18,994 nt of DNA, from NCBI GenBank assembly GCA_015233285.1, contig JADFYA010000019.1, positions 559-19,552 on the forward strand. The letters run 5' to 3'. The position numbers and the translations under genes are program-made. Shown in pieces: positions 7,051 to 14,961 of this stretch (position 1 is the first letter of the stretch; every line of letters starts with the position of its first letter). Under the pieces are notes generated by a model. That model saw only the letters and a program-made list of their open reading frames with translations. It was not told the origin of the DNA and did no database searches. This DNA is from Deltaproteobacteria bacterium. GTDB taxonomy: Bacteria; Desulfobacterota; JADFXK01.

Positions 7051-8799
7051 TTAGCTCTCCAGAAATTGATTAATCTGTTGTTCATAACCCTTGAACTCTT
7101 CACTGTCCCACACCGAATAGTTCCAGTTCCGGAAAAGTGAGGTCAACCGGAAGAAAAGATTCCGGGCTTCGTCTTTATCTTTAGGCACGATTTCTTTTCT
7201 TATGATGCTGCGGATCGTCCGGAAAACGTAGACCTGCCGTTCCATGGTATTGTAGGCGTCGACTGCGTCAAAAGCGTTTTGTTGGAGATAAACGGCATCC
7301 AAGAATTCTGATTTAAGGAACAAGATAAAGTCACTCATCGATGTTCCTTCTTCGCCCACGACGTCCATTCTCTTCCTGACTTCACTACCGTTGAAGATGG
7401 TCTTCTGGGCATCTTTGATCATTTGAATCCACTCGGGATCGATCTTATCTAAGGTCTCTCTCATCTGATCGGGATACTTAGACCAGGAGGTCAACGGATC
7501 GATGGCCGGGAACCGCCGGGCGTTGGATCGAGCCCAGGTCAGACCCAAAAAGGCGCCGACCACGGCCAGGGTGCCCTGGGTGACCGGCTCTTCAAAGTTA
7601 CCGCCGGCAGGTGAGACCGTCCCGATAACACTGACTGAGCCGGTGCGGCCGTCTTTTAACCGAACCAAGCCGGCCCGCTCATAGAACTCAGCGATACGGG
7701 ATTGGAGATAAGCCGGGAAGGCTTCTTCACCGGGTATTTCTTCCAACCGGCCGCTCATTTCACGCAGAGCCTGGGCCCAACGGGAAGTGGAGTCAGCCAG
7801 AATTAGGACATGGAGACCCATCATGCGGTAGTATTCGCCCAAGGTGATGGCGGTGTAAATAGACGCCTCACGAGCGGCCACCGGCATGGAAGAAGTGTTA
7901 CATATAATGATGGTCCGTTCCATCAAGGTCTTGCCTGTGTAGGGATCGACGAGATGGGGGAACTCACGAAGAGTTTCAACAACTTCACCGGCCCGCTCAC
8001 CACACGCGGCGACGATGATGATGTCGACGTCGGCGTAACGGGAGATGATCTGCTGCAATACCGTCTTGCCGGAACCAAAGGGGCCGGGGATACAGGATGT
8101 GCCACCCTTGGCTACAGGATAGAAGGTATCGATAATCCGGCACCCCGTGACCAGCGGCTCTACCGGAAGCAACCGTTCATCGTATTTCTTCAGGGGTATC
8201 TTGATCGGCCATTCCTGGACCATGTTCAGATCGAAGGTCTTGCCTTGACTATTTTCGACCGTGGCGATGGTTTGAGCGACCGTGTATGAACCAGGGCTAG
8301 CCATCCAGGTGATCTTGGCTTGACCGATGAAGTTAAAAGGAACAAATATCTGGTGGGTAAAAATACCTTCGGGGACGGTTCCCAACAAGCTGCCGGCCTC
8401 AACGGCCTCACCGACTTTGGCGATGGGAGTGAAATCCCAGGGGGTGGCCCGATCCAGAGCGTCCAGGTAAACACCACGTTTTAAGAACAGGCCGGTTTTT
8501 TCAGCTAGCTGCGGCAGCGGGTTTTGAAGTCCGTCATAGATTTGCTTAAGCAGCCCCGGTCCTAATTCAACCACCAGAAGATCGCCCGTGTATTCAACCA
8601 CGTCACCGACTTTGATGCCCCGGGTGTCTTCGAAGACCTGCATATAGCATTGATCACCGCGCACCCGAATGACCTCAGCTTTGACCCTTTGATCACCGGT
8701 GACCACATACGCCACCTCATTTTGACGAACATTCGTCTCGAATGAGGCGGTAATCATATTTCCGTAACCTGCAACAACTCTTCCCTTGACAAAAGACAT
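7051..8799 (-). CDS. atpA: V-type ATPase subunit A (catalytic)
   Basis: The 582-residue catalytic subunit carries an intact P-loop, GPFGSGKT (239-246), and the GERAGE motif (267-272) with the catalytic glutamate E268. It also has the A-specific non-homologous region (about 110-200, including WDFTP) found in V-type A subunits but not in F-type beta subunits. A later block, LADSTSRWAQALREMSGRLEE, is also family-typical. It hydrolyses or makes ATP at the A/B interface in the cytoplasm. The ATG is preceded by GGAGGG (8808-8813), which lies within the end of the DUF2764 gene; one base separates the genes. Confidence 0.98.
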   Translation of the reverse strand: MSFVKGRVVAGYGNMITASFETNVRQNEVAYVVTGDQRVKAEVIRVRGDQCYMQVFEDTRGIKVGDVVEYTGDLLVVELGPGLLKQIYDGLQNPLPQLAEKTGLFLKRGVYLDALDRATPWDFTPIAKVGEAVEAGSLLGTVPEGIFTHQIFVPFNFIGQAKITWMASPGSYTVAQTIATVENSQGKTFDLNMVQEWPIKIPLKKYDERLLPVEPLVTGCRIIDTFYPVAKGGTSCIPGPFGSGKTVLQQIISRYADVDIIIVAACGERAGEVVETLREFPHLVDPYTGKTLMERTIIICNTSSMPVAAREASIYTAITLGEYYRMMGLHVLILADSTSRWAQALREMSGRLEEIPGEEAFPAYLQSRIAEFYERAGLVRLKDGRTGSVSVIGTVSPAGGNFEEPVTQGTLAVVGAFLGLTWARSNARRFPAIDPLTSWSKYPDQMRETLDKIDPEWIQMIKDAQKTIFNGSEVRKRMDVVGEEGTSMSDFILFLKSEFLDAVYLQQNAFDAVDAYNTMERQVYVFRTIRSIIRKEIVPKDKDEARNLFFRLTSLFRNWNYSVWDSEEFKGYEQQINQFLES

Positions 8800-8800
8800 A

Positions 8801-9559
8801 TTAGAATCCCTCCAATTGCTGGACGATGTCCATCCCTCGTTCCTCGCTTAAGGCAAGGTTTCTTTCCAGGAGTTGGAGCTTCAGGGCGTAGGCCAAGATC
8901 ACGTCAAAGTCAAAATCGACCGTCTCGGTCTTTTCGTCGAGGTAATCCCAGATAATCCGGTCAACCGACTCTTCGAGTTGGGCCGGATTCTTGACTGTCA
9001 GAAGACGATCAATCCAGGGATAGTCCTTGCCTAGGCCAAAGTCTTCGGCGCCGCTCTTAGAAAGGGTATCCACCACATCCCCCTCCCCGACCAAAAAGTC
9101 GGCTGGAGAGAGCCCTTTTTTCCGAGCCCGGACAGCGGCCAGGATGTTGCGAAGCTCTTTTTCGAACTGGAAGTAGGCCAGCAAAAAGGCGTTGTCCGTC
9201 TGTGACGTGACGTAGTCATAATACGTCTCATACAGCCGGTCAAGATTCTTGGGGGTGGCCCCTTCTGAAGCACATGCCTCAAAGAAGTCCGCAAAGAATT
9301 CTTCCACATCTTTGGGCGACTTAATCTGGTCTTTCCAAAACTCCCGGTCATATAATGTGTTTTCGATTGGTGTGTCTCTCCCGGTAAGTAACTTCTCGAT
9401 AAGAGAGATGTCCCGGGCTAAGATTACTAGTTCCAACTGGCGCCTGTCTTTTTCTGTGAAATTAGACATTTCAGACAGTAACTCGGCCAGGCGCAACTTT
9501 AGTTTTTTGTCTTCCCGGCTTAGTTCGGGAAGATATGAAACCAGAAAGTAGTATTTCAT
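8801..9559 (-). CDS. DUF2764 protein, V-ATPase C-like subunit
   Basis: This 252-residue, mostly helical, acidic protein lacks membrane segments. It begins MKYYFLVSYLPEL, typical of the DUF2764 family that sits between subunits E and A in V-ATPase operons of Chlamydia, spirochaetes and Bacteroidetes. The family is regarded as the counterpart of subunit C, the funnel-like part joining the rotor shaft to the K ring. A weakly similar all-helical composition and the fixed gene position are the basis; I see no catalytic motif. Its ATG overlaps the subunit E stop codon by four bases (ATGA), so translation is coupled. No canonical NtpC/VatC gene is present, which supports this protein filling that role. 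Confidence 0.85.
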   Translation of the reverse strand: MKYYFLVSYLPELSREDKKLKLRLAELLSEMSNFTEKDRRQLELVILARDISLIEKLLTGRDTPIENTLYDREFWKDQIKSPKDVEEFFADFFEACASEGATPKNLDRLYETYYDYVTSQTDNAFLLAYFQFEKELRNILAAVRARKKGLSPADFLVGEGDVVDTLSKSGAEDFGLGKDYPWIDRLLTVKNPAQLEESVDRIIWDYLDEKTETVDFDFDVILAYALKLQLLERNLALSEERGMDIVQQLEGF

Positions 9560-10209
9560 TTCTGCGCCACTTCCCTGATGTTTATGTTCTTAAAGAATTC
9601 CCGGAATCTAGGTGATAGATACCGCAGGAACATCCCCAGAAAGGCGTCATCAGTAAAGTCAAGTTTGACGGTTCCGTCGATCTTGCCGATCATAAAGCCA
9701 AATTCCACCCCGTCACTCTGGAGGTTTAGACCAATATGTCCGCCATCTTCCTTATCAGCATGAGATCTGATCAGCTCCATGGCGAAATCGACAAGCTTCT
9801 CCTGCTGTTCTTTGGAGACCAGTAACTCAACTTCACTGCGATCCGGGTGCTTCACGTATTCATGGATGCAGGTGGTCAGAAGAACCTGAAGAAACTCCGT
9901 ATTGTCTAAGACGTCGTCGAGTTTTTGTTTGAGGGGCAGGGTAATGAGATTTGTTTCAATGACTTTTTTGAGGTTGGTGACAAATTGGGAGGCGGCGATT
10001 TCCATGGAGGATTGCAGTTGCTTCAAACGCTTATCTGCATCTGCTTTAGCCTCGGAAACGATGTCTTCCGCTTCTGATTTGGCCTGGGCAAGAATTTGGT
10101 CAGCATTTTTCTTGGCCTCCTCAATAATCTGGCGGGAGGCCTCCTCCCCGCTCTCCACCCCTTGTTTCTTTAAAGTTTCAATTAGTTCCTTTAACTTGGT
10201 GTCCGTCAT
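9556..10209 (-). CDS. atpE: V-type ATPase subunit E (peripheral stalk)
   Basis: The 217-residue protein starts with a long Ala/Lys/Glu/Asp-rich coiled coil (about 20-85; IIEEAKKNADQILAQAKSEA and on), followed by a globular C-terminal domain that in the family binds the top of subunit B. It forms the peripheral stalk that stops the A3B3 head rotating. It is the first gene of the operon. A GAGGAT motif stands about eight bases before the ATG (10207-10209). The partner stalk subunit, G/H, is not found next to it; the gene may be elsewhere or subunit E may act without it, as seems to be the case in other operons of this seven-gene type. Confidence 0.92.
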   Translation of the reverse strand: MTDTKLKELIETLKKQGVESGEEASRQIIEEAKKNADQILAQAKSEAEDIVSEAKADADKRLKQLQSSMEIAASQFVTNLKKVIETNLITLPLKQKLDDVLDNTEFLQVLLTTCIHEYVKHPDRSEVELLVSKEQQEKLVDFAMELIRSHADKEDGGHIGLNLQSDGVEFGFMIGKIDGTVKLDFTDDAFLGMFLRYLSPRFREFFKNINIREVAQK

Positions 10210-10381
10210 ATCACTTATCCTCGTTCATCTAGCATGGAATCAAAAAAAGGTTACGGCCTGAACTGTTTACTGGTATCCATATACTTCCAGCCATGGCCGG
10301 ACCTTGTCCTAAGATTCTGCGTTCAACCTGTTTTTTTGATCTGGCGATTAGTCATCAAAAAGTCATAATTGCTTTTTTTTG

Positions 10382-10481
10382 AATCCGCTGAAGGTGTTAA
10401 GTCCGCCTACCTCCGCGTGGTTTCGCACCTTACCCTAAAGAAGAAAAGAAAGCAAGGGTTTTTGGATTTTTTTTTCGGATT
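10382..10481. ncRNA. possible structured RNA or leader element
   Basis: An outer inverted repeat AATCCG (10382-10387)/CGGATT (10476-10481) encloses AAGGTG (10391-10396)/CACCTT (10426-10431). On the plus strand CCCT (10433-10436)/AGGG (10455-10458) is followed by T5, GGA and T9, which looks like a terminator of a small plus-strand RNA. On the minus strand the same bases would be part of a long 5' leader of the V-ATPase mRNA. I do not recognise a known RNA family. Strand and function are undecided. Confidence 0.25.
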
Positions 10482-10510
10482 AACCGGAAAATTCTCCTGG
10501 TGACCAATAA

Positions 10511-10539
10511 ATTATTTAACAACAGCATGTTATCAGCAA
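10511..10539 (-). promoter_or_regulatory. weak candidate promoter of the V-ATPase operon
   Basis: On the minus strand TTGCTG (10539-10534) and AATAAT (10516-10511; 5 of 6 to TATAAT) are separated by 17 bases. Transcription would start near 10504, leaving a leader of about 295 bases before subunit E. The -35 matches only at TTG, so chance is possible. Confidence 0.3.
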
Positions 10540-10744
10540 AATTCAGCCGCCGAGATGGCCGATTCGGCTATGCTTGAGAAAAAGTTCACATAAACAGGCC
10601 TGCCCATCCCCTCCTGATTGACGTCGGACCGCCCCTGAGCTGATCCCGGGACAAGGACAATGCGCCTAAAAAGGGAGTCTTTCAGCGGCGATTTGAAACC
10701 GTCCGCTCCGAACCATAGAGACCCGGGTCAAGCCATTGAAAAAA

Positions 10745-12067
10745 TCAGTTGACTTGAAAATGCAATTCCTCAAATTCCGGTTTGCCGGCGTAGCGACCGA
10801 AAAACAAACCGGGGACCTGATCAATTTGCTCAAATATTTCCTTCGGCGCCATGATCCCGGCCCGATGCAGAGCCTTGACGATAGCCCCAGGCGGGGGCGG
10901 ACACCCCTTTACTTCAATCACTTCATTGATCTCAGGATTATTCCGATTAGCCCGGACCATACACTTTCCCAGTAGGATGGTCTTTTTCTTACCGGGAGAT
11001 GGTTTCATCCGTTTTCCAGTCAGGACTTCCACATCGTCAAAGGGAGTTCCGGCCCAGGCCTGGGCAATGGCCGCCAGGACCACCCCGTTGAGACCGGAAC
11101 AGTACGTGCACAAAGAAAGATCATACTTTGGATAAGCCAGACCTTGAATACCCATCTTGGTCAGAAACCGGGGTAGGGAGCCGCTTTCGTCGTAAGGAAA
11201 ATCGAATTCGTGCCGGGCGGCCACAGATTCCAAGGCCTCCCCGACCAGCGTCACATCAGACAGATCAAGAGTCCGCTGCCGGGCGTGGGCGGCGTGGACC
11301 AGATGGGGCACATGACCTGGTTCATAACCCAAGATCATTGCTCCCACCTTGTCCACCGAAAGGATATCCGAAGACGCGGCCAGGATATTGCTTCTGCGGA
11401 TCCGTCCATCAAAGCTGGGCCCCCGTTCGTTGGTATAAATACCGTCAAGCAGGGTAAAAATCGGAGGCATGGGGTCGGCCAGTTTGGAAATCATGTAGTT
11501 TAGATCAAAAACCGGGTCAGCGGCATGGCACCTTTTCCGGGAATTGATATCGATGGTTCCTTTAAGGTTTTTGATTCCAAGGCTGACCACGGTTTGGGCA
11601 TGCGTCTTGAGCACGGGAAGATCCACCACGAAGTCGCTATGCAAGATATCGGCATTAAAATTCAGTGTTACCCCGTCGCCCAAATTTACCGTTTCGAAGG
11701 GACGGGTGAACACATTAATATGCTTGACTCCATAACGAGTCAGGAGTGTTTCGTAGCCGAGGCTGGTAAAGGCATGGGCAATAGTCTCATTATCTCCGGG
11801 AGTCAAGGTCACCGTTCCTTCACCGATGGTGATGTCGTTGATCCCCCGTTCTTTGAGTACGATGACCAGGTCTTCCACCACTCGGGAGGTCGTGATCACA
11901 CCCCATTTGGGGAAAGAAACGGCCCGGGTCCAAAAGACGATATTGGGTTTGATAAAAACTCTGGAACCGGGCCGCAACGCGTCGAGGCCATGGGACAAGT
12001 CGACCGCCCGCCGAACAGATTCCAACGGTTTTTCGTATCTAACGATGGCGACGACCGGTTTGTCCAT
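10745..12067 (-). CDS. DUF362 domain protein with four-cysteine C-terminal region
   Basis: The 440-residue protein matches the DUF362 family (function unknown). Residues 36-45 read RVFIKPNIVF, and 153-173 contain LKTHAQTVVSLGIKNLKGTID, both family blocks. There is no signal peptide or membrane helix, so it should be cytoplasmic. The C-terminal part has C320 and C323 (CTYCSG), C369 (LLGKC) and C389 (KGCPPPPG), a spacing that could hold an Fe-S cluster. Relatives in anaerobes are often fused to ferredoxin domains, which is in keeping with that idea, but this one has no classical 4Fe-4S ferredoxin motif. The start ATG has a purine-rich AAGGGTAGGGGAG ahead of it. It follows the peptidyl-prolyl isomerase gene by 121 bases with no clear terminator between, so the two may share a transcript. 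Confidence 0.85.
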   Translation of the reverse strand: MDKPVVAIVRYEKPLESVRRAVDLSHGLDALRPGSRVFIKPNIVFWTRAVSFPKWGVITTSRVVEDLVIVLKERGINDITIGEGTVTLTPGDNETIAHAFTSLGYETLLTRYGVKHINVFTRPFETVNLGDGVTLNFNADILHSDFVVDLPVLKTHAQTVVSLGIKNLKGTIDINSRKRCHAADPVFDLNYMISKLADPMPPIFTLLDGIYTNERGPSFDGRIRRSNILAASSDILSVDKVGAMILGYEPGHVPHLVHAAHARQRTLDLSDVTLVGEALESVAARHEFDFPYDESGSLPRFLTKMGIQGLAYPKYDLSLCTYCSGLNGVVLAAIAQAWAGTPFDDVEVLTGKRMKPSPGKKKTILLGKCMVRANRNNPEINEVIEVKGCPPPPGAIVKALHRAGIMAPKEIFEQIDQVPGLFFGRYAGKPEFEELHFQVN

Positions 12068-12188
12068 CTCCCCTACCCTTAGGCAACCCTACAGAAGCTG
12101 CCCGCATCCTTCCCTGGCCATAGGATCAGCCGGATATCAGGCCGCCAACCCATGCCTCTTATGGTCTAACCACTTATATAGACCGACC

Positions 12189-13259
12189 TTATTTGCCCTT
12201 CGCTTCCGGGACCAGAATTTCTACTTTAGCCGTAGTCCTGACTTTATCAAGGTATTGCTTAAGGTCTTTCTGGGCCTTCTCCTGTTTTAAGTATTCAGTC
12301 AGTTTAGGTTTGACCTCGTCAAAAGAAACCTTAGTTTCTTTCTGTTTTTCAGTGAGTTTAATCAGATGGTAGCCAAAGTTGGTCTCCACGATTCCGCTCA
12401 TTTCGCCCGGTTTCAAGGCAAAGGCGGCGTCCTCAAAAGGTTTGACCATCTGGCCCCGTCCAAACACGCCGAGATCTCCGCCCTGAGCAGCACTGGGGCA
12501 TTGAGAATTTTCTTTGGCCAGGGCGGCAAAGTCACCACCAGCCTTAATTTTCTTCTCTATCTCTTCAATCTTCTTGCGGGCTTCAGCCTTTTTCTTGGCG
12601 TCATCTCCCGGTTCGGATTTGATCAGAATATGGCTGGCCTTGACCTGCTCCGGTTTCTTAAAGTAATCCGGGTGGGCGTCGTAATAGGCCCGCATTTCTT
12701 TTTCATCGACCTTGGCCTTTTCAAGAAACTCTTTATCAATATATTGTTTGATACACATCTCTCGTCTCATCTGAGTTTTGAATCCTTCTTCGGTCATGCC
12801 CATCTTGAGCAATGTATTCTTGTACTCCGCTTCATTTGGAAATCGTTCCTTAATACTCTTAATCTGACCTTCAACAGCAGCCTCATCAGCTTTGATACCT
12901 TTTTTTTGGCATTCTTGATAAAGTAACTCACGATTTATCAAGTTATCCATAACCTCTTTCCGCAACTCGTTAAGTTCCTTCTCAGCCGGTGGTTTTCCCA
13001 TTTTAAAAAATTGTTGCTGGGCCCGGCCTAGTTCTTTTTCATAATCATCTCTTGAGATTACCGTGCCATTGACCACCGCCGCTTTGGCGTCGGCCACTTT
13101 CTTTTCGCCGACAGAGGCTGCCGGGGCCGCTTTGGGGTCAGCCGCTTTCGACTTCACTTCCGGGCTCTTCAATTCTTCCGCCGTCGCAATCAAGGGCATG
13201 GACAGAAAACCCAAGACTGCTACCACAACCAATAACCACCTTAAAATATCTTCCTGCAT
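12189..13259 (-). CDS. secreted parvulin-type peptidyl-prolyl isomerase (SurA/PrsA-like)
   Basis: The 356-residue protein starts with a signal peptide (hydrophobic core about 8-22, likely cleavage after ATA at 25-27). A low-complexity Ala/Lys linker (about 30-60) and a SurA-N-like helical region (60-200, starting AVVNGTVISRDDYEKEL) follow. Residues 207-303 are a single parvulin domain: KASHILI, FAALAKENSQCPSA, GGDLGVFGRGQMVKPFE and NFGYHLIKL. It would assist folding of outer-membrane or secreted proteins in the periplasm. There is one rotamase domain, so it is closer to PrsA or the short SurA-like proteins than to E. coli SurA, which has two. No lipobox cysteine is seen. AGGAG (13266-13270) precedes the ATG at good spacing. 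Confidence 0.92.
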   Translation of the reverse strand: MQEDILRWLLVVVAVLGFLSMPLIATAEELKSPEVKSKAADPKAAPAASVGEKKVADAKAAVVNGTVISRDDYEKELGRAQQQFFKMGKPPAEKELNELRKEVMDNLINRELLYQECQKKGIKADEAAVEGQIKSIKERFPNEAEYKNTLLKMGMTEEGFKTQMRREMCIKQYIDKEFLEKAKVDEKEMRAYYDAHPDYFKKPEQVKASHILIKSEPGDDAKKKAEARKKIEEIEKKIKAGGDFAALAKENSQCPSAAQGGDLGVFGRGQMVKPFEDAAFALKPGEMSGIVETNFGYHLIKLTEKQKETKVSFDEVKPKLTEYLKQEKAQKDLKQYLDKVRTTAKVEILVPEAKGK

Positions 13260-13695
13260 TAAAAACTCCTTTCGAGGTTAAATGAAAACTCCCAGCCGAA
13301 CTTATCTGACTTGAAGTAATTACTCAGCATGTGATTCTTGCCTGGTCATAATTGACGTTTCCGGGGGCATCTGTTACCGGTTGCAATCTGCCGGTTACTC
13401 TATGAAGGCAACCAGCAAACATGTCAGGTCTAAGAGGGACAAATATGGCCGTTCAGATCTATATTGCAGTTCGATGCTGAATGCCGGCATCTTAAAAAAA
13501 AAGCAAACTGCCGCGGACACAGAGGCAAAGAGAGGGCACAGAAATATTAATGGGATGTTGAAACCACCTTAAATACCTCTGCATCCTCTGCAAAACCTCC
13601 GCATCCTCTGCGGTTCGCTTTTATATGAGTTCTCAATTATCGATAACCATAGTCCCGGGATTTTTCTCCTCATCTCCTCCCATCGACATAGGACC
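13260..13695. other. intergenic region between fabH and the isomerase gene
   Basis: These 436 bases hold the fabH terminator (13494-13618) and the ribosome-binding site of the isomerase gene. A 63-codon plus-strand open frame at 13381-13572 overlaps the terminator and has no ribosome-binding site or recognisable composition, so I do not call it. I see no clear promoter for the isomerase gene. Confidence 0.5.
13494..13618 (-). terminator. long imperfect hairpin terminator after fabH
   Basis: On the minus strand the arm starting GCGAACCGCAGAGG (from 13618) pairs imperfectly with the arm ending GCGGCAGTTTGC (to 13503), followed at once by nine T (13502-13494). The plus strand also has TTTT after the stem (13619-13622), so it could work both ways. 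The arms contain repeated CCTCTGC units (see findings). The loop between the arms is about 35 bases or more. The fabH stop is about 78 bases upstream. Confidence 0.65.
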
Positions 13696-14700
13696 TTAGA
13701 TCGACCATGTGACTATCGCAGAGCCCCAAGTCAGGCCGGCGCCAAAGGCAACTAACAATGCCCGATCGTCTTTTTTGAGCAACCCTTGCCGGTTGGCTTC
13801 GTCCAAAGCAATCGGAATCGAGGCCGAAGAAGTATTCCCATATTTGTGAACGTTCGTAAACACTTTTTCCATCGGAAAATTCAGGTTCCCGGCCATGGCT
13901 TGAATGATTCGAAGATTAGCCTGATGGGGGACAACCAAGGCAATATCTTCGCTAGTCAGTGAATTATGTTCCAAAGCCTCGGTGGCAATCGAGGACAGGC
14001 AGCCAATAGCCCTTTTAAAAAGCCGATTTCCTTCCATGCGCAAGTGAAATGGTTTTATATCGACATCTTGTAATACTTCCGGGAGATATTCATGGCCATA
14101 CTGAGCATACAGAAGATCCCATAAGCTTCCGTCGGCCCTCAAATGCGTGGATAAGATGCCACCTCCATCAGAAGTTGCGGTAACCACAACCGCTCCTGCC
14201 CCGTCGCCTAATAAAACACAAGTCCCTCTATCCTGCCAGTCGACTATCGTTGAAAGCCGTTCCACTCCCAGAACCAACGCCGTCTTACAAGATCCTGCGC
14301 GGATGGCATCGTTAACAATGGACAAGGCATAGAGGAAGCCGGAACACCCGGCAGAAACGTCAAATGCGGCGACGCGATCAGCATTTAGGGTTTTTTGGAG
14401 CATACAAGCAGTGGACGGGAATTGCCGATCGGGTGTCACTGTCCCCACCACGATCATATCTATTTGATTCGGCTCAATGCCGGCCATGTCTAAAGCCTTT
14501 ACTGCCGCTTGGGTGGCCAAATCGGTTGACGTCTCCTCCCGGTGCTTTGAGGCGATACGCCGTTCTTTGATCCCGGTTCGTCTGGTGATCCATTCATCCG
14601 TCGTGTCCACAATGGTTTCCAACTCTCTATTGGACAGGATCATCTGAGGTAGGGACGAACCGGTCCCCACAATGCTTGCTTGAAGGGCCTTTCCAGCCAT
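13696..14700 (-). CDS. fabH: beta-ketoacyl-ACP synthase III
   Basis: The 334-residue enzyme carries the full FabH catalytic triad: C119 in AAFDVSAGCSGF, H259 in PHQAN and N289 in HKYGNTSSASIP. The N-terminal WITRRTGI (37-44) and the GDGAGA motif (165-170) are also typical. It condenses acetyl-CoA or another acyl-CoA with malonyl-ACP to start fatty acid synthesis in the cytoplasm. No other fab or plsX/acpP genes are adjacent, unlike many genomes; it has its own near-consensus promoter and its own terminator, so it is probably monocistronic. AGGAAG stands just before the ATG. The primer substrate, straight or branched, cannot be told from the sequence. Confidence 0.95.
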   Translation of the reverse strand: MAGKALQASIVGTGSSLPQMILSNRELETIVDTTDEWITRRTGIKERRIASKHREETSTDLATQAAVKALDMAGIEPNQIDMIVVGTVTPDRQFPSTACMLQKTLNADRVAAFDVSAGCSGFLYALSIVNDAIRAGSCKTALVLGVERLSTIVDWQDRGTCVLLGDGAGAVVVTATSDGGGILSTHLRADGSLWDLLYAQYGHEYLPEVLQDVDIKPFHLRMEGNRLFKRAIGCLSSIATEALEHNSLTSEDIALVVPHQANLRIIQAMAGNLNFPMEKVFTNVHKYGNTSSASIPIALDEANRQGLLKKDDRALLVAFGAGLTWGSAIVTWSI

Positions 14701-14750
14701 CTTACTTCCTTTGATAAAGAGAATTAGTAATGGTCTCCTGAAGAGCTACG

Positions 14751-14779
14751 AATATAAGTAAAAGATTAGCAGGTGTCAA
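14751..14779 (-). promoter_or_regulatory. sigma70-type promoter of fabH
   Basis: On the minus strand a perfect TTGACA (14779-14774) is followed by a 17-base spacer and TATATT (14756-14751, 5 of 6). Transcription would start near 14745, about 45 bases before the fabH ATG. About 50 bases upstream two copies of ACCACCTG (plus-strand 14826-14833 and 14839-14846) are repeated at a 13-base period and may be an activator site. Confidence 0.8.
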
Positions 14780-14961
14780 TAATAATCAACCTTCTCGTGG
14801 AGTGCGAGGCTTGAAAAGGCATTAAACCACCTGCCGGGACCACCTGTTTATCGTGCTAAAATGTATAGAGTATGGCCCTATTTCAATCCACCTTCCGCCA
14901 AAATGCGATTTTTTGCCACTTGAGGCATCCTTAGTTGAGTTAAGACCCCTAAAGCCATCTA

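Larger units (their letters stand above)
10210..10744. other. long intergenic region upstream of the V-ATPase operon
   Basis: No credible protein gene is visible in these 535 bases. The region is AT-rich with several long A/T runs. It contains nested inverted repeats at 10382-10481, a weak minus-strand promoter candidate (10511-10539) and, next to the DUF362 stop, a weak hairpin (10684-10707; AGCGG-CG with CG-t-CCGCT) followed after ten bases by T5 on the minus strand (10668-10672) that could end the DUF362 transcript. Confidence 0.5.

Noticed and set aside
6296..7054. 252-codon plus-strand frame opposite the V-ATPase B subunit gene
   Set aside because: It is antisense to a strongly conserved gene; its Ser/Pro/Met-rich translation is what a shadow frame gives.
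12163..12184. GGTCTA/TAGACC hairpin just after the isomerase stop codon
   Set aside because: The stem is 6 bp with a 10-base loop and no T-run on either strand, so I do not call it a terminator.
13381..13572. 63-codon plus-strand open frame between the isomerase gene and fabH
   Set aside because: It overlaps the fabH terminator hairpin and its A9 run, has no ribosome-binding site and has low-complexity translation.
14935..14955. Short TGCC/GGCA hairpin region downstream of the VWA gene as a terminator
   Set aside because: On the minus strand the nearby stem (about 14916-14929) is followed by A rather than T, so it does not fit an intrinsic terminator for that gene.
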